This document shows positions 19,223 through 27,485 of a DNA stretch of 28,526 bases, one piece after another; the stretch's first letter is position 1, and each line of letters begins with the position of its first letter. Below the pieces are notes generated by a model. That model had not been told where the DNA came from. It made no database searches and was given only the letters and a program-made list of their open reading frames with translations. The stretch lies in assembly GCA_002291875.1 (NCBI GenBank), contig DBAV01000125.1, forward strand, positions 490 to 29,015, read 5' to 3'. This DNA comes from Hyphomonadaceae bacterium UBA1001. Its GTDB lineage: Bacteria > Pseudomonadota > Alphaproteobacteria > Caulobacterales > Aquidulcibacteraceae. The position numbers were made by a program, and so were the translations under genes.

Positions 19223-19936
19223 ATGATCGGCGCCATGCATCTGTGGTCGCGGCTCGCCGCGCTTGCCCATTCCATCTTCGATCCGCCCGCCGAGCCGCTG
19301 GATGCCGACGGCGCCGATTGCGCGCCCAACGCCAATGATGTGGACTTTACCGCGGCGGTGGTCGGCCTGGCAGCCAAGATGGCCGGCTCGGACGGAGCGG
19401 TGACCGCGCGCGAGGAACGCGCCTTCATGCGGGTGTTCCCGCCACCGCGGGGCGAGGAGGACGCATTCCGCAGGGTGTTTGACCTCGCGCGCAGGACCAC
19501 GCTGGGGTTCGAATCCTATGCGCGCCGCATTGGCCGTCGCTATCGCGCCCGCCCGTGCCTGCTCGAGGATGTGCTGGACGGGCTGTTCGCGGTGGCGACG
19601 GCCGACGGGGCGATCTCGCCGCCGGAACTGGACCTGCTGCGCCGGGCGTCGGACGCCTTCGGCTTTGACGAGACGGCATGGCGTCGCATCCGGGCGACCT
19701 GGCTGGGCCCGGACCCCGACGATCCGTTTGCCGTGCTTGGGCTGACGCCCGATGCCAGCACCGATGCGGTGCGTGCCGCGTGGCGCAGGCTGGCAGCCGA
19801 CAACCATCCCGACACCATGGCCGCCCGCGGCGCACCCGAGCCCTTCGTTCGGCTGGCGCACGACAAGACCGCCGCGATCAATGCCGCCTACAGCGACATC
19901 ATGCGGCGGCGTGCGGGCACACCTGCCCATTCCTGA
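19223..19936 (+). CDS. TerB-like plus J-domain protein (DjlA-like)
   Basis: A 237-residue protein with two parts. Residues about 35-145 resemble a TerB/tellurite-resistance helical domain, with two acidic AxxDGxxxxxE motifs (KMAGSDGAVTAREE and VATADGAISPPE). Residues about 166-230 are a J domain with DPFAVLGL and the HPD motif at residues 195-197, which stimulates the ATPase of a DnaK partner. The arrangement matches DjlA, but no clear N-terminal membrane helix is present, so it may be soluble or peripheral. Start choice is uncertain: ATG 19223 has AAGG 10 bases upstream, ATG 19235 is the alternative, and an earlier non-homologous extension exists. The fasciclin gene is divergent from it. Confidence 0.83.
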   Translation: MIGAMHLWSRLAALAHSIFDPPAEPLDADGADCAPNANDVDFTAAVVGLAAKMAGSDGAVTAREERAFMRVFPPPRGEEDAFRRVFDLARRTTLGFESYARRIGRRYRARPCLLEDVLDGLFAVATADGAISPPELDLLRRASDAFGFDETAWRRIRATWLGPDPDDPFAVLGLTPDASTDAVRAAWRRLAADNHPDTMAARGAPEPFVRLAHDKTAAINAAYSDIMRRRAGTPAHS

Positions 19937-20027
19937 GCCGCAAACAGCATTTCGGGCGTTTCGCCTCATTGACGCTGCAAAGGTGCTACGTGATCGTAGG
20001 CCCGTAACCTGCAGCTGCGGAACGACC

Positions 20028-20294
20028 ATGCCCCCAGTCGACCCTCCTTCCGGCAAGGCCCGCGCCTTCCACGCGCTTCGAACGGTGTGGCGCTGGATGG
20101 TGGCTGTCGCGCTGGTGGTGACCGGCGTCTTCGCTGCGATCGCGGTGACCGTGCTGGGGGTGATCGTGGCCGTCGGGGTGGGCCTGATGCGGATGTTGCC
20201 GCGATATCGGCCTGAACCCGAGGCGCAGCCCATTGCGCTGGATGCGCGACGCACGCCACAGGGCTGGATCGTCGACCCGAGCAGCGTGCGCTGA
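20028..20294 (+). CDS. Small single-pass membrane protein, unknown function
   Basis: An 88-residue protein with a basic N-terminus, one long hydrophobic segment (about residues 24-55, rich in Val and Ala, perhaps a long or hairpin helix) and a polar C-terminal tail ending DPSSVR. I do not recognise a family. ATG 20028 starts the only sensible frame; the ribosome binding site is weak. It sits 91 bases after the J-domain gene and 47 bases ahead of the EamA transporter, all on the plus strand. Confidence 0.6.
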   Translation: MPPVDPPSGKARAFHALRTVWRWMVAVALVVTGVFAAIAVTVLGVIVAVGVGLMRMLPRYRPEPEAQPIALDARRTPQGWIVDPSSVR

Positions 20295-20341
20295 ACACGG
20301 GTCGGGGGACGGCGCACCGGCGCCGTCGATGAAGGGGGGCG

Positions 20342-21268
20342 GTGGCGGCTGGCGCGACCGCGGACACACGCGTGAAGCCGTCCCATCTGTTTCTCCTGGC
20401 GCTGATCTGCCTGTGCTGGGGGCTGAACCTGGTGGCCACGCGCTGGGTGGTGGCCGACCTGGGCGTCGATCCGCTGTTCTATGCCTTCTTCCGCTTTGCG
20501 GTGATCGGGCTGCTGCTGTTGCCCTTCCTGCTGCCGGCCCCCGAAAAGTGGGGGACGGTGGCGCTGGCCGGGGTGTGCATTGGCGGGGGCAATTTCGCCT
20601 TCCTGTTCCTGGCGCTGCAGGTGGTGCCCGCGGGCACGGTGGCGGTGGTGGGCCAGATCGGGCTTCCGATCACCACGCTGCTGTCGGTGATGTTCCTGGG
20701 CGAACGGATCGCCTGGCGGCGCGGGCTGGGGATGACGCTGGCCGTGCTGGGCGTGGTCATCCTGTCCTGGCGTCCGCGCGAAATGGCGTTCACCGTCGGG
20801 GTGCTCCTGGTGGTCGGCGCGGCACTGATGGGCTCGGTGGGCGCGATCGTGATGAAACGCATGCCCACCATCCCCACGCTGAAATTCCAAGCCTGGACCG
20901 CCTGGGTGTCAGTGCCGCCCACCGGGCTGCTGAGCCTTGGGCTCGAGGATGGGCAATGGGCGTCGGTGATGCAGGCGGGGCCGGGCTTCTGGGGGGCTCT
21001 GGCGTTCTCGGTGCTGGCGGTGACCGTGTTCGCCCACTCGATGTTCTACTGGTTGCTGCAGCGCCATGAGGTGACACTGATCAGCCCGCTGACGCTGATG
21101 ACCCCGCTGTGGGCGGTGCTGTTCGGCATGCTTTTGCTGAACGAGACGCTGGACGCGCGGATGATGCTGGGTGGGGCCATAGCACTGCTCGGCGTCGCCA
21201 TTGTGGCCGTTCGGCCGAATGCGACCCTGCCGCGCTTCTGGCTGACATGGTTCTCGGGGCGCAACTAG
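20342..21268 (+). CDS. EamA/DMT-family transporter
   Basis: A 308-residue membrane protein with ten predicted hydrophobic segments arranged as two EamA repeats. Repeat one opens with CWGLNLVATRW and FYAFFRFAVIGLLLLPF and ends with FLGERIAWRRGLGMTLAVLGV. Repeat two ends with NETLDARMMLGGAIALLGVAI, the matching repeat signature. Family members export or import amino acids, nucleosides or other metabolites across the inner membrane; the substrate cannot be read from sequence. The GTG at 20342 follows a purine-rich AAGGGGGG, a strong ribosome binding site. The gene converges on the phosphomutase gene with a 24-base gap. Confidence 0.9.
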   Translation: MAAGATADTRVKPSHLFLLALICLCWGLNLVATRWVVADLGVDPLFYAFFRFAVIGLLLLPFLLPAPEKWGTVALAGVCIGGGNFAFLFLALQVVPAGTVAVVGQIGLPITTLLSVMFLGERIAWRRGLGMTLAVLGVVILSWRPREMAFTVGVLLVVGAALMGSVGAIVMKRMPTIPTLKFQAWTAWVSVPPTGLLSLGLEDGQWASVMQAGPGFWGALAFSVLAVTVFAHSMFYWLLQRHEVTLISPLTLMTPLWAVLFGMLLLNETLDARMMLGGAIALLGVAIVAVRPNATLPRFWLTWFSGRN

Positions 21269-21292
21269 ACGCTGCCGGCGTTTCCGGCGGGC

Positions 21293-22831
21293 TCAGACCT
21301 CCTGGTTGAAGGCACCGACTTCGGGCCGGCGGGTCAGGCGCGGCTTGACCTCGTCGCGGAACAGGGCCCGCATGTCGTCTTCCGAACGCACCGACTCGAC
21401 CACCACCACCAGCTCGGGCTTGTTCGAGCTGGCGCGGACCAGCACCCACGAGCCATCCTCGAGCGCGACGCGCGCGCCATTGACCGTGTTCACCGACTGG
21501 ATGCGCCGGCCCAGGAGGGCGCCCCCGGCGGCATGGAGGGCGGTGTATTCGGCCACCACGCTGTCCACGACGCCATATTTGCGTTCATCGTCGCAGTGGG
21601 CCGACATGGTCAGGCTGGTCCACGCCGGAGCAAGGTCGGCCGCCAGGGCCGAGAGCGTGCGTCCGCGATTGCGGTCGAGCAGGCGCAGCACCTCGCGCGC
21701 GGCCACTAGACCATCGTCATAGCCGCGGCCATAGGGCGCCCTGAAGAAGAAGTGCCCCGACTTCTCAAAGCCGGCCACCGCGTCCAGTTCGGTGGTGCGG
21801 CGCTTGATGTAGGAATGGCCCGTCTTGAAATAGTCCACCCGCGCCCCAGCCGCCGCCAGGACAGGATCGGTGGCGTAAAGGCCGGTGGACTTGACGTCGA
21901 CGACAAAGCTGGCGCCCGGATGGTCGCGCACCATGTCGCGGGCCAGCAGCAGCCCGATCTTGTCGGCGAAAATCTCGGTGCCGGTATCGTCGACCACCCC
22001 GCAGCGGTCGCCATCGCCGTCAAAGCCGACCGCCAGGTCGGCGCCATGCGCGCGGACCTGTTCGGCCATGGCGTGCAGCATGGCCGCATCCTCGGGATTG
22101 GGGTTGTAGCGCGGGAAGGTCCAATCCAGTTCAGCGTCCATCGGCACGACGTCGGCACCCATGCGCGTGAGGGCCTCGATGGCGTAATGGCCCGCTGCGC
22201 CATTGCCGCAGGCTGCAACCACCCGCAGCGGCCGCGACAGGCGGAACTCGCCGACGACATCGTCGATATAGCGCTCGCGCATGCCCTCGACCCGTACCAG
22301 CGATCCGCCCGGACGGGCCTTTTGCCGCCCCCCAAGCACGATGTCGCGCAGCCGCCCCATCTCGTCGGGTCCGAAGGTCAGCGGCCGGGCCGCGCCCATC
22401 TTCACGCCGGTCCAGCCATTCTCGTTGTGACTGGCGGTCACCATCGCGACCGCCGGGGCGTCCAGCGCATATTGGGCAAAATAGGCGACCGGTGACAGCG
22501 CGAGCCCGATGTCCATGACATGGCAGCCCGCCTCGACCAGGCCGATGGTCAGGGCCTGCTTGATCGACAGCGAATAGAAGCGGAAATCGTGCCCGACCAC
22601 CACGCGCGGGGCCGTGCCGTCGCCCAGCGCCCACAGCAGCGTGCCCAGACCCGCCCCCAGGGCCTGCACGCCCATCAGGTTCAGCTCGGGCGACTTGCCC
22701 GCCGCACCGCCGGGCAGGCCGAACCACCAGCGCGCGTCGTATTCGCGAAACCCGGTCGGCTTGACCAGAGGCAGGACTTCGAACGCGGCGGTGTTGGGCC
22801 GCAGGTCGGCGCGGGCGGGGGGATAGGTCAT
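21293..22831 (-). CDS. Phosphomannomutase/phosphoglucomutase
   Basis: A 512-residue alpha-D-phosphohexomutase that interconverts the 1- and 6-phosphates of mannose or glucose, feeding sugar-nucleotide and envelope polysaccharide synthesis. The four active-site loops are present: phosphoserine loop TASHN (residues 132-136, Ser134), metal loop DGDGDR (271-276), sugar-binding GFEKSGH (354-360) and phosphate-binding RASSNKPEL (466-474). FREYDARW near residue 28 is the N-terminal signature. It is some 50 residues longer than the ~460-residue Pseudomonas AlgC, with extra N-terminal sequence. ATG 22831 lacks a strong ribosome binding site. It is divergent from the glutathione S-transferase gene. Sugar preference cannot be told from these motifs. 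Confidence 0.93.
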   Translation of the reverse strand: MTYPPARADLRPNTAAFEVLPLVKPTGFREYDARWWFGLPGGAAGKSPELNLMGVQALGAGLGTLLWALGDGTAPRVVVGHDFRFYSLSIKQALTIGLVEAGCHVMDIGLALSPVAYFAQYALDAPAVAMVTASHNENGWTGVKMGAARPLTFGPDEMGRLRDIVLGGRQKARPGGSLVRVEGMRERYIDDVVGEFRLSRPLRVVAACGNGAAGHYAIEALTRMGADVVPMDAELDWTFPRYNPNPEDAAMLHAMAEQVRAHGADLAVGFDGDGDRCGVVDDTGTEIFADKIGLLLARDMVRDHPGASFVVDVKSTGLYATDPVLAAAGARVDYFKTGHSYIKRRTTELDAVAGFEKSGHFFFRAPYGRGYDDGLVAAREVLRLLDRNRGRTLSALAADLAPAWTSLTMSAHCDDERKYGVVDSVVAEYTALHAAGGALLGRRIQSVNTVNGARVALEDGSWVLVRASSNKPELVVVVESVRSEDDMRALFRDEVKPRLTRRPEVGAFNQEV

Positions 22832-22926
22832 CGACGCGCTCTAGCCGCCGCGCCGGGCCCGCGTCCACTGGCGGGCGGCGTTGCCCGCGTGCGCGGGGGG
22901 CGCTAGGCCACCGGTCGGAGGACCGC

Positions 22927-23541
22927 ATGAGACTGTATGACACCCACATGGCCCCGAACCCGCGCCGGGTCCGCATCTTCATGGACCACAAGGGGATCGG
23001 GGGGGTCGAGGTCGTCCAGGTCGACATCAATCGCGGCGAACACCGTCTGCCGGCCCACAAGGACCGCTTTGGCGTGGCCCATGTGCCAGCCCTCGAACTG
23101 GACGATGGCCGGGTGCTGACCGAAAGCCGGGCGATCTGCTCGTACCTCGAGGCGCTGCACCCCGAGCCGAACCTGATGGGACATGATGCCTTCGAGCGGG
23201 CCGAGATCGAGATGTGGGACCGGCGGGCCGAGCTGATGCAGCTGATGCCGACCGCTATGTGGGTGCGCCACGCCCATCTGGGCCTGGCCACGCTCGAGAA
23301 TGTCCAGGTGCCGCAGATCGCCGCCCAGGGCGAACAGGGCACGCGGGCGGCCGCGGCCTGGTTCGCCCGCCGGCTGGACGCCTCGAGCTTTGTGGCGGGC
23401 AAGCGGTTCACCATTGCCGACATCACCCTGTTCTGTGCGCTGGACTTTGCGCGGGTGGTGAAGTTCCGCGCCGCTGACGAACACCCTTCGATCGCGCGCT
23501 GGCGCGACAGGCTGAAGAGCATGGCCGGGTTCGGCGGATGA
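22927..23541 (+). CDS. Glutathione S-transferase family protein
   Basis: A 204-residue cytosolic protein with an N-terminal thioredoxin-like domain (NPRRVRIFMDHKGI near residues 12-25, then a VPALELDDGRVLTESRAICSYLE segment ending the domain) and an all-helical C-terminal domain with FTIADITLFCALDF. These match bacterial GSTs, which conjugate or reduce small electrophiles with glutathione. ATG 22927 has GGAGG about 5 bases upstream. Its stop overlaps the start of the threonine aldolase gene by 4 bases, so the two are co-translated. Confidence 0.93.
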   Translation: MRLYDTHMAPNPRRVRIFMDHKGIGGVEVVQVDINRGEHRLPAHKDRFGVAHVPALELDDGRVLTESRAICSYLEALHPEPNLMGHDAFERAEIEMWDRRAELMQLMPTAMWVRHAHLGLATLENVQVPQIAAQGEQGTRAAAAWFARRLDASSFVAGKRFTIADITLFCALDFARVVKFRAADEHPSIARWRDRLKSMAGFGG

Positions 23542-24581
23542 GCTTTGCCTCGGACAATGCGGCCGGCGCGCACCCGCGCGTGATCGAGATGCTGGGCGCG
23601 GCCACTGCCGGCCCGGCAGCATCCTATGGCGCCGACCCCTGGACGGCGCGAGCCGAACAATTGGTGCGCGCGGTCTTTGAGGCGCCCCAGGCCGGGGTGT
23701 TCCTGGTGGCAACCGGAACCGCCGCCAACGGACTGGCGCTGGCGGCGACCACCGCGCCGTGGGCAGCGGTGCTGTGCACGGGCTGTGCACACATCCACCG
23801 CGACGAGGGCGGGGCACCCGAATTCCTGGGCCACGGGTTGAAACTGCTGCCGCTGGCGCACGGTTCGGGCCGCCTCGAGCCCGCTCAGGTCGAGGCGGCG
23901 CTGTCCGGCTATCCGCGCGCCTTCGTGCACGGCGCGCAGCCGCGCACCCTCAGCCTGACCAACGCCACCGAGGCGGGCACGGTCTATGACCCCGACCACA
24001 TGGCGCGCCTGGGCGCAGTGTGCCGCACCCACGGACTGGCGCTGCACGTCGATGGAGCGCGCTTCGCCAATGCGCTGGCCGGATGCGGCGCGCGGCCGCA
24101 CGATCTGGCGCAGGGGGCCGGGGTGGACGTGCTGTCGCTGGGCCTGACCAAGGCGGGCGCCCTGGCCTGCGAGATCGTGGTGGCGTTCAGCCCCGACGCC
24201 ACCGCCCAACTGGGGCATCTGCGCAAGCGGGCGGGGCATCTGGTGTCCAAGCACCGTCTGCTGGCCGCGCAGGCCGTCGCCATGCTCGAGGACGGGCTGT
24301 GGCTGGACCTGGCGCGCCATGCCAACGCGATGGCGGGCCGGCTGGCCGCCATGCTGGCGCGCCGCGGTGCCCCGCCGATCCATCCGGTCGAGGCCAACGA
24401 GGTCTTTGTCCGCCTGCCCGAAACCGCAACCGCCGCCCTGCGTGCGGCAGGGATCGGGCATTATGGCTGGGCCGAGGATGGCCCGGATGCGGTGCGGCTG
24501 GTGACAACCTGGGCCACCACCGAGGCCGAGATCGCGGCGCTGGACCGGGTGCTGGCCGGGGTCGGCGCTCAGGCGGACTGA
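23538..24581 (+). CDS. Low-specificity threonine aldolase (PLP enzyme)
   Basis: A 347-residue fold-type I PLP enzyme that splits L-threonine or allo-threonine to glycine and acetaldehyde. Family features include the opening SDNAAGAHPRV, GTAANGLAL, HIHRDEGGAPEF (substrate/PLP contact), LHVDGARFANAL (the Asp-Gly-Ala-Arg PLP segment) and LGLTKAGALACEIVV with the PLP lysine Lys205. It most resembles the Pseudomonas-type threonine aldolase branch. The gene starts inside the stop of the GST gene, suggesting coupled expression. Its 3' end overlaps the convergent CoA-ester lyase gene by 13 bases. A pyridoxal kinase lies about 1 kb downstream. Confidence 0.93.
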   Translation: MSFASDNAAGAHPRVIEMLGAATAGPAASYGADPWTARAEQLVRAVFEAPQAGVFLVATGTAANGLALAATTAPWAAVLCTGCAHIHRDEGGAPEFLGHGLKLLPLAHGSGRLEPAQVEAALSGYPRAFVHGAQPRTLSLTNATEAGTVYDPDHMARLGAVCRTHGLALHVDGARFANALAGCGARPHDLAQGAGVDVLSLGLTKAGALACEIVVAFSPDATAQLGHLRKRAGHLVSKHRLLAAQAVAMLEDGLWLDLARHANAMAGRLAAMLARRGAPPIHPVEANEVFVRLPETATAALRAAGIGHYGWAEDGPDAVRLVTTWATTEAEIAALDRVLAGVGAQAD

Positions 24582-25435
24582 GCCCGCGCTTCGATGGCCT
24601 GCGCCATGGCCAGGGTGCGGCGCGCCATTTCAAGATGCAGCAGCTCTGTCATACGGCCATCGACGCGCAGCACGCCGCGCCCCGCATTGGCCGGATCGGC
24701 AAAGGCGGCGACGACCGCCCGGGCATGGGCGATTTCGGCGGCCGGAGGGGCGAAGGCCGCATTGCAGGGCCCCACTTGCCCCGGATGGATCAGGGTCTTG
24801 CCGTCAAAGCCCAGCAGCACGCCCTGATCGCACTGTGCGGCAAAGCCTTCGGCGTCCTCGATGTCATTGAACACGCCATCCAGGATATCGAGACCATGGC
24901 TGCGGGCCGCCAGCACACACAGCTGAAGGCTGGCGCCAAAGGCCGCGCGGTCGGGCGTCAGGCGCGCGCGGGTTTCCTTGGCAAGGTCATTGGTGCCCAT
25001 CACCAGCACCGCCAGGGGCCCGCCGCGTGCGCGGGCCGCGATCGCGTCCACGCTCAGGATTGCTGCCGGGGTCTCGATCATCACCCACAACGCAGCGCCC
25101 TTTGGCAACAGGGCGCCGGCGGTGTCGATGTCGGCAGGCGCGGCAATCTTGGGCACCAGCATGCCATCGACCCCCCGGCCGGCCAGCGCGGCGGCATCTT
25201 CGTGTCCCCAGGGGGTGTCGGGCGCATTGATCCGCACCACCACTTCACGCCCGCCAAAGCCGCCCTGTTCGAGGACAGCGGCCACCGCGCAGCGCGCGTC
25301 GGTCTTGGCGTCGGGGGCCACCGCGTCCTCGAGGTCCAGGATGACGACGTCCGCGTCCAGCCCGCGCGCCTTTTCCATGGCACGCGCATTTGCCCCCGGC
25401 ACATAGAGCGCGCTGCGTCTGGGCCGGTACTGCAT
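24569..25435 (-). CDS. CitE/HpcH-family CoA-ester lyase
   Basis: A 288-residue aldolase-type TIM barrel of the HpcH/HpaI family, CitE branch. Motifs in order are RSALYVPGAN, DVVILDLEDAV (with metal-linked acids), VVRINAPDT, VMIETPAAI (Mg-binding Glu), VMGTNDLAKE and GKTLIHPGQV. Members cleave malyl-, methylmalyl- or citramalyl-CoA or citryl groups; the true substrate cannot be told here, and no citrate lyase alpha or gamma subunit is nearby, which argues against citrate lyase. ATG 25435 follows GGGGGA about 8 bases upstream; the longer upstream frame lacks homology. It converges on the threonine aldolase (13-base overlap) and is divergent from pyridoxal kinase. Confidence 0.9.
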   Translation of the reverse strand: MQYRPRRSALYVPGANARAMEKARGLDADVVILDLEDAVAPDAKTDARCAVAAVLEQGGFGGREVVVRINAPDTPWGHEDAAALAGRGVDGMLVPKIAAPADIDTAGALLPKGAALWVMIETPAAILSVDAIAARARGGPLAVLVMGTNDLAKETRARLTPDRAAFGASLQLCVLAARSHGLDILDGVFNDIEDAEGFAAQCDQGVLLGFDGKTLIHPGQVGPCNAAFAPPAAEIAHARAVVAAFADPANAGRGVLRVDGRMTELLHLEMARRTLAMAQAIEARAQSA

Positions 25436-25539
25436 TGCTGATTCCCCCCGCTTGCCCTTTGCGGGCGCGCCGGACACGCTAGAACCGTGTGGTGTGTGCG
25501 GGCATGTCCGGCCGGGCCATTTGGGCTGGGGGAGGGGTG

Positions 25540-26370
25540 ATGGCAACGGTTCTGCTGATTTCGTCCCATGTCGCGCACGGGCGCGTCGGGGGAACGCTGG
25601 GCCTGTTCGCCATCGAGCGCATGGGCGTGGACTGCATGTTCCTGCCCACTGTCCTTTATGGCGTGCGCCCCGATCTGGGCCCGGCGGGCGGTGCGGCGGT
25701 GGCGGTCGGCACGCTGGCGGGCGCGCTGGATGCGATGGACGCGTCTGGCGCGCTGGCCTCGGTGTCGATCGTGCTGACCGGGTATCTGCCCACGCCCGAG
25801 CATGTGGCATTTGCGCGCTCGGCCATCGAACGGGTGCGCGCGGCCGCCCCCGGCGCCATCGTCGTGGTCGATACCGTGCTGGGCGAGGATCCGGGCGGGG
25901 GCTTTCTGCCCGAGCCTACGATCGAAGCCGTGCGTGACACCCTGGTGGGCCTGGCCGATGTGCTGCACGCCAACCGCTGGGAGGCGCAGGCGCTGTCGGG
26001 CGTTGCAATCTCGACCCTGGACGACGCGGTGCAGGCGGCACGGCATCTGCGCACGGGCGGTGGGGGGCGGCAGGTGGTGCTGACCACCATCGATCGTGAC
26101 GGGGTGCTGACGCTGGGCGCCGACGATCAAGCCAGCATCGGGCGCGTCCACCATCGCGACGGCCATGGCGCGCGGGGCGGGGGCGACCTTCTGGCCGCCC
26201 TTTTGGCGGCACGGCTGGCGCGCGGGGAACCATTCGAGGCTGCGGTGGGCCGCGCGCTGGGGTCGCTGGACGAGGTGTTCGCGCGCTCGGGCGCCATCCT
26301 GGCGACGCCCCAGACCCAGGCAGTGCTGTTCACCCCGCTGCGTGCGGTCGCACTGGAGCCTCTGGCATGA
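25540..26370 (+). CDS. pdxY: Pyridoxal kinase (PdxY/PdxK type)
   Basis: A 276-residue ribokinase-fold enzyme that phosphorylates pyridoxal (salvage of vitamin B6). The opening LLISSHVAHGRVGGTLGLF is the family substrate-binding signature, TGYLPTPEHV and VVVDTVLGED match the middle of the fold, and the catalytic segment is GGGDLLAALLAARL with catalytic Asp216. The motif here is GGGD where GTGD or GVGD is typical. ATG 25540 has GGAGG about 5 bases upstream, so I rejected an earlier ATG at 25489. Its stop overlaps the following hydrolase start by 4 bases. Confidence 0.87.
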   Translation: MATVLLISSHVAHGRVGGTLGLFAIERMGVDCMFLPTVLYGVRPDLGPAGGAAVAVGTLAGALDAMDASGALASVSIVLTGYLPTPEHVAFARSAIERVRAAAPGAIVVVDTVLGEDPGGGFLPEPTIEAVRDTLVGLADVLHANRWEAQALSGVAISTLDDAVQAARHLRTGGGGRQVVLTTIDRDGVLTLGADDQASIGRVHHRDGHGARGGGDLLAALLAARLARGEPFEAAVGRALGSLDEVFARSGAILATPQTQAVLFTPLRAVALEPLA

Positions 26371-27485
26371 CCCTGCACGCCGAGGTCGCACCCGGCTTTG
26401 AGCCGGTGCTGGAGGCTTTCCGAGCACTGCATGACGAGGGGATGGAGCTGGGCTCGGCCTTCGCGGTCGAAATTGGCGGGCGCCGCGTGGTCGACCTGGC
26501 GGGCGGGTGGCGCGATCGCGAGCGCACCCTGCCATGGACGCCCGACACGCTGGTGCCGGTCTATTCGACCACCAAGCCGATCGGGGTGCTGGTGCTGGCG
26601 GGCCTGGTCGGGCGCGGCCTGGTGGACCTCGAGGCGCCTGTTGCCGCGTTGTGGCCCGAGTTCGGCGCGCACGGCAAGGACCGCGTGACCATCGCCCAGG
26701 CCCTGGCCCACCAGGCCGGCGTTCCGGGCTTTGCCGAGCCGATCGACCCGGCGCTCTGGCTCGACCCGCCCGCGCTGGCCCGGGCGCTGGCCGCGCTCGA
26801 GCCGATGTGGGAGCCCGGCACCGCCAGCGGCTATCACCCCCTGACCCATGGCTATATCGTGGGCGAGCTGGCGCGGCGGGCAGACGGGCGCACGCTGGGG
26901 ACCATCCTGCGCGAGGACTGGTGCGGGCCGGCCGGGATCGATTTCCACATCGGCACGCCGGACGCGCTGGCTGACCGCATTGCGCGGATCGAGCGGCCCA
27001 AGGCCCTGCCGAATCTGGGCGAGATGTCCCCCCCGCGCGTGGCCGCCTTTGCCACCCGCTGGGCAGCACCCGACCGCGGCGGGGCAGAGTGGCGCCGGGC
27101 CGAGATCCCCTCGGCCAATGGACATTGCACGGCGCGTGCGGTTGCAAGCCTTTATGCAGTGTGGGCCAATGGCGGGCGGCTGGCCGGGCGTGACATGATT
27201 TCGTCCGCGGTGCTGGACGCCTTCTCGCGCGAGCGCTGGCAGGGCGAGGACCTGGTGCTGCCCTTCCGGCTGTCCTGGGCGGCGGGAATCCTGCGCAACC
27301 GTGCTGGCGGCTATGGCCCCGGCCCACGGACGCTTGGCCATTCGGGTTGGGGCGGATCGTTCGGACTGGCGGACCCCGATCGCGGCCTGTCGGCCGGCTA
27401 TGTCATGAACCGCCAGTCGAACGCCCTGATGGGCGACCCGCGGGCCCGCCGCCTGGTCGCCGCATTGTATGCGTGCCTCGACTGA
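26367..27485 (+). CDS. Class-C beta-lactamase-like serine hydrolase (EstB-type)
   Basis: A 372-residue penicillin-binding-protein-fold serine hydrolase. The S-x-x-K motif is STTK (Ser67, Lys70), the catalytic tyrosine is probably Tyr156 in SGYHPLTHGY, and the third element is HSGWGGS (His325). There is no signal peptide, so it is likely cytosolic and acts as an esterase or peptidase rather than a drug-resistance beta-lactamase. ATG 26367 overlaps the pyridoxal kinase stop by 4 bases, implying co-translation, though no metabolic link is evident. It meets the convergent DUF937-like gene end to end without a gap. Confidence 0.9.
   Translation: MTLHAEVAPGFEPVLEAFRALHDEGMELGSAFAVEIGGRRVVDLAGGWRDRERTLPWTPDTLVPVYSTTKPIGVLVLAGLVGRGLVDLEAPVAALWPEFGAHGKDRVTIAQALAHQAGVPGFAEPIDPALWLDPPALARALAALEPMWEPGTASGYHPLTHGYIVGELARRADGRTLGTILREDWCGPAGIDFHIGTPDALADRIARIERPKALPNLGEMSPPRVAAFATRWAAPDRGGAEWRRAEIPSANGHCTARAVASLYAVWANGGRLAGRDMISSAVLDAFSRERWQGEDLVLPFRLSWAAGILRNRAGGYGPGPRTLGHSGWGGSFGLADPDRGLSAGYVMNRQSNALMGDPRARRLVAALYACLD

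Noticed and set aside
19970..19998. TTGACG as a -35 box ahead of the small membrane protein
   Set aside because: No acceptable -10 box at the right spacing.
19088..20890. 600-codon minus-strand frame opposite the J-domain, membrane and EamA genes
   Set aside because: The opposite strand has recognisable families; this frame has none and is low-complexity in its His/Gln/Arg content.
21273..21287. Short GCCGG/CCGGC hairpin between the EamA and phosphomutase genes
   Set aside because: Only 5 bp with no T tract; expected by chance at this GC content.
22131..24461. 776-codon minus-strand frame across the phosphomutase, GST and aldolase genes
   Set aside because: It runs antisense or out of frame through three well-supported genes and has the Arg/Gly/Pro/His-rich composition of a shadow frame.
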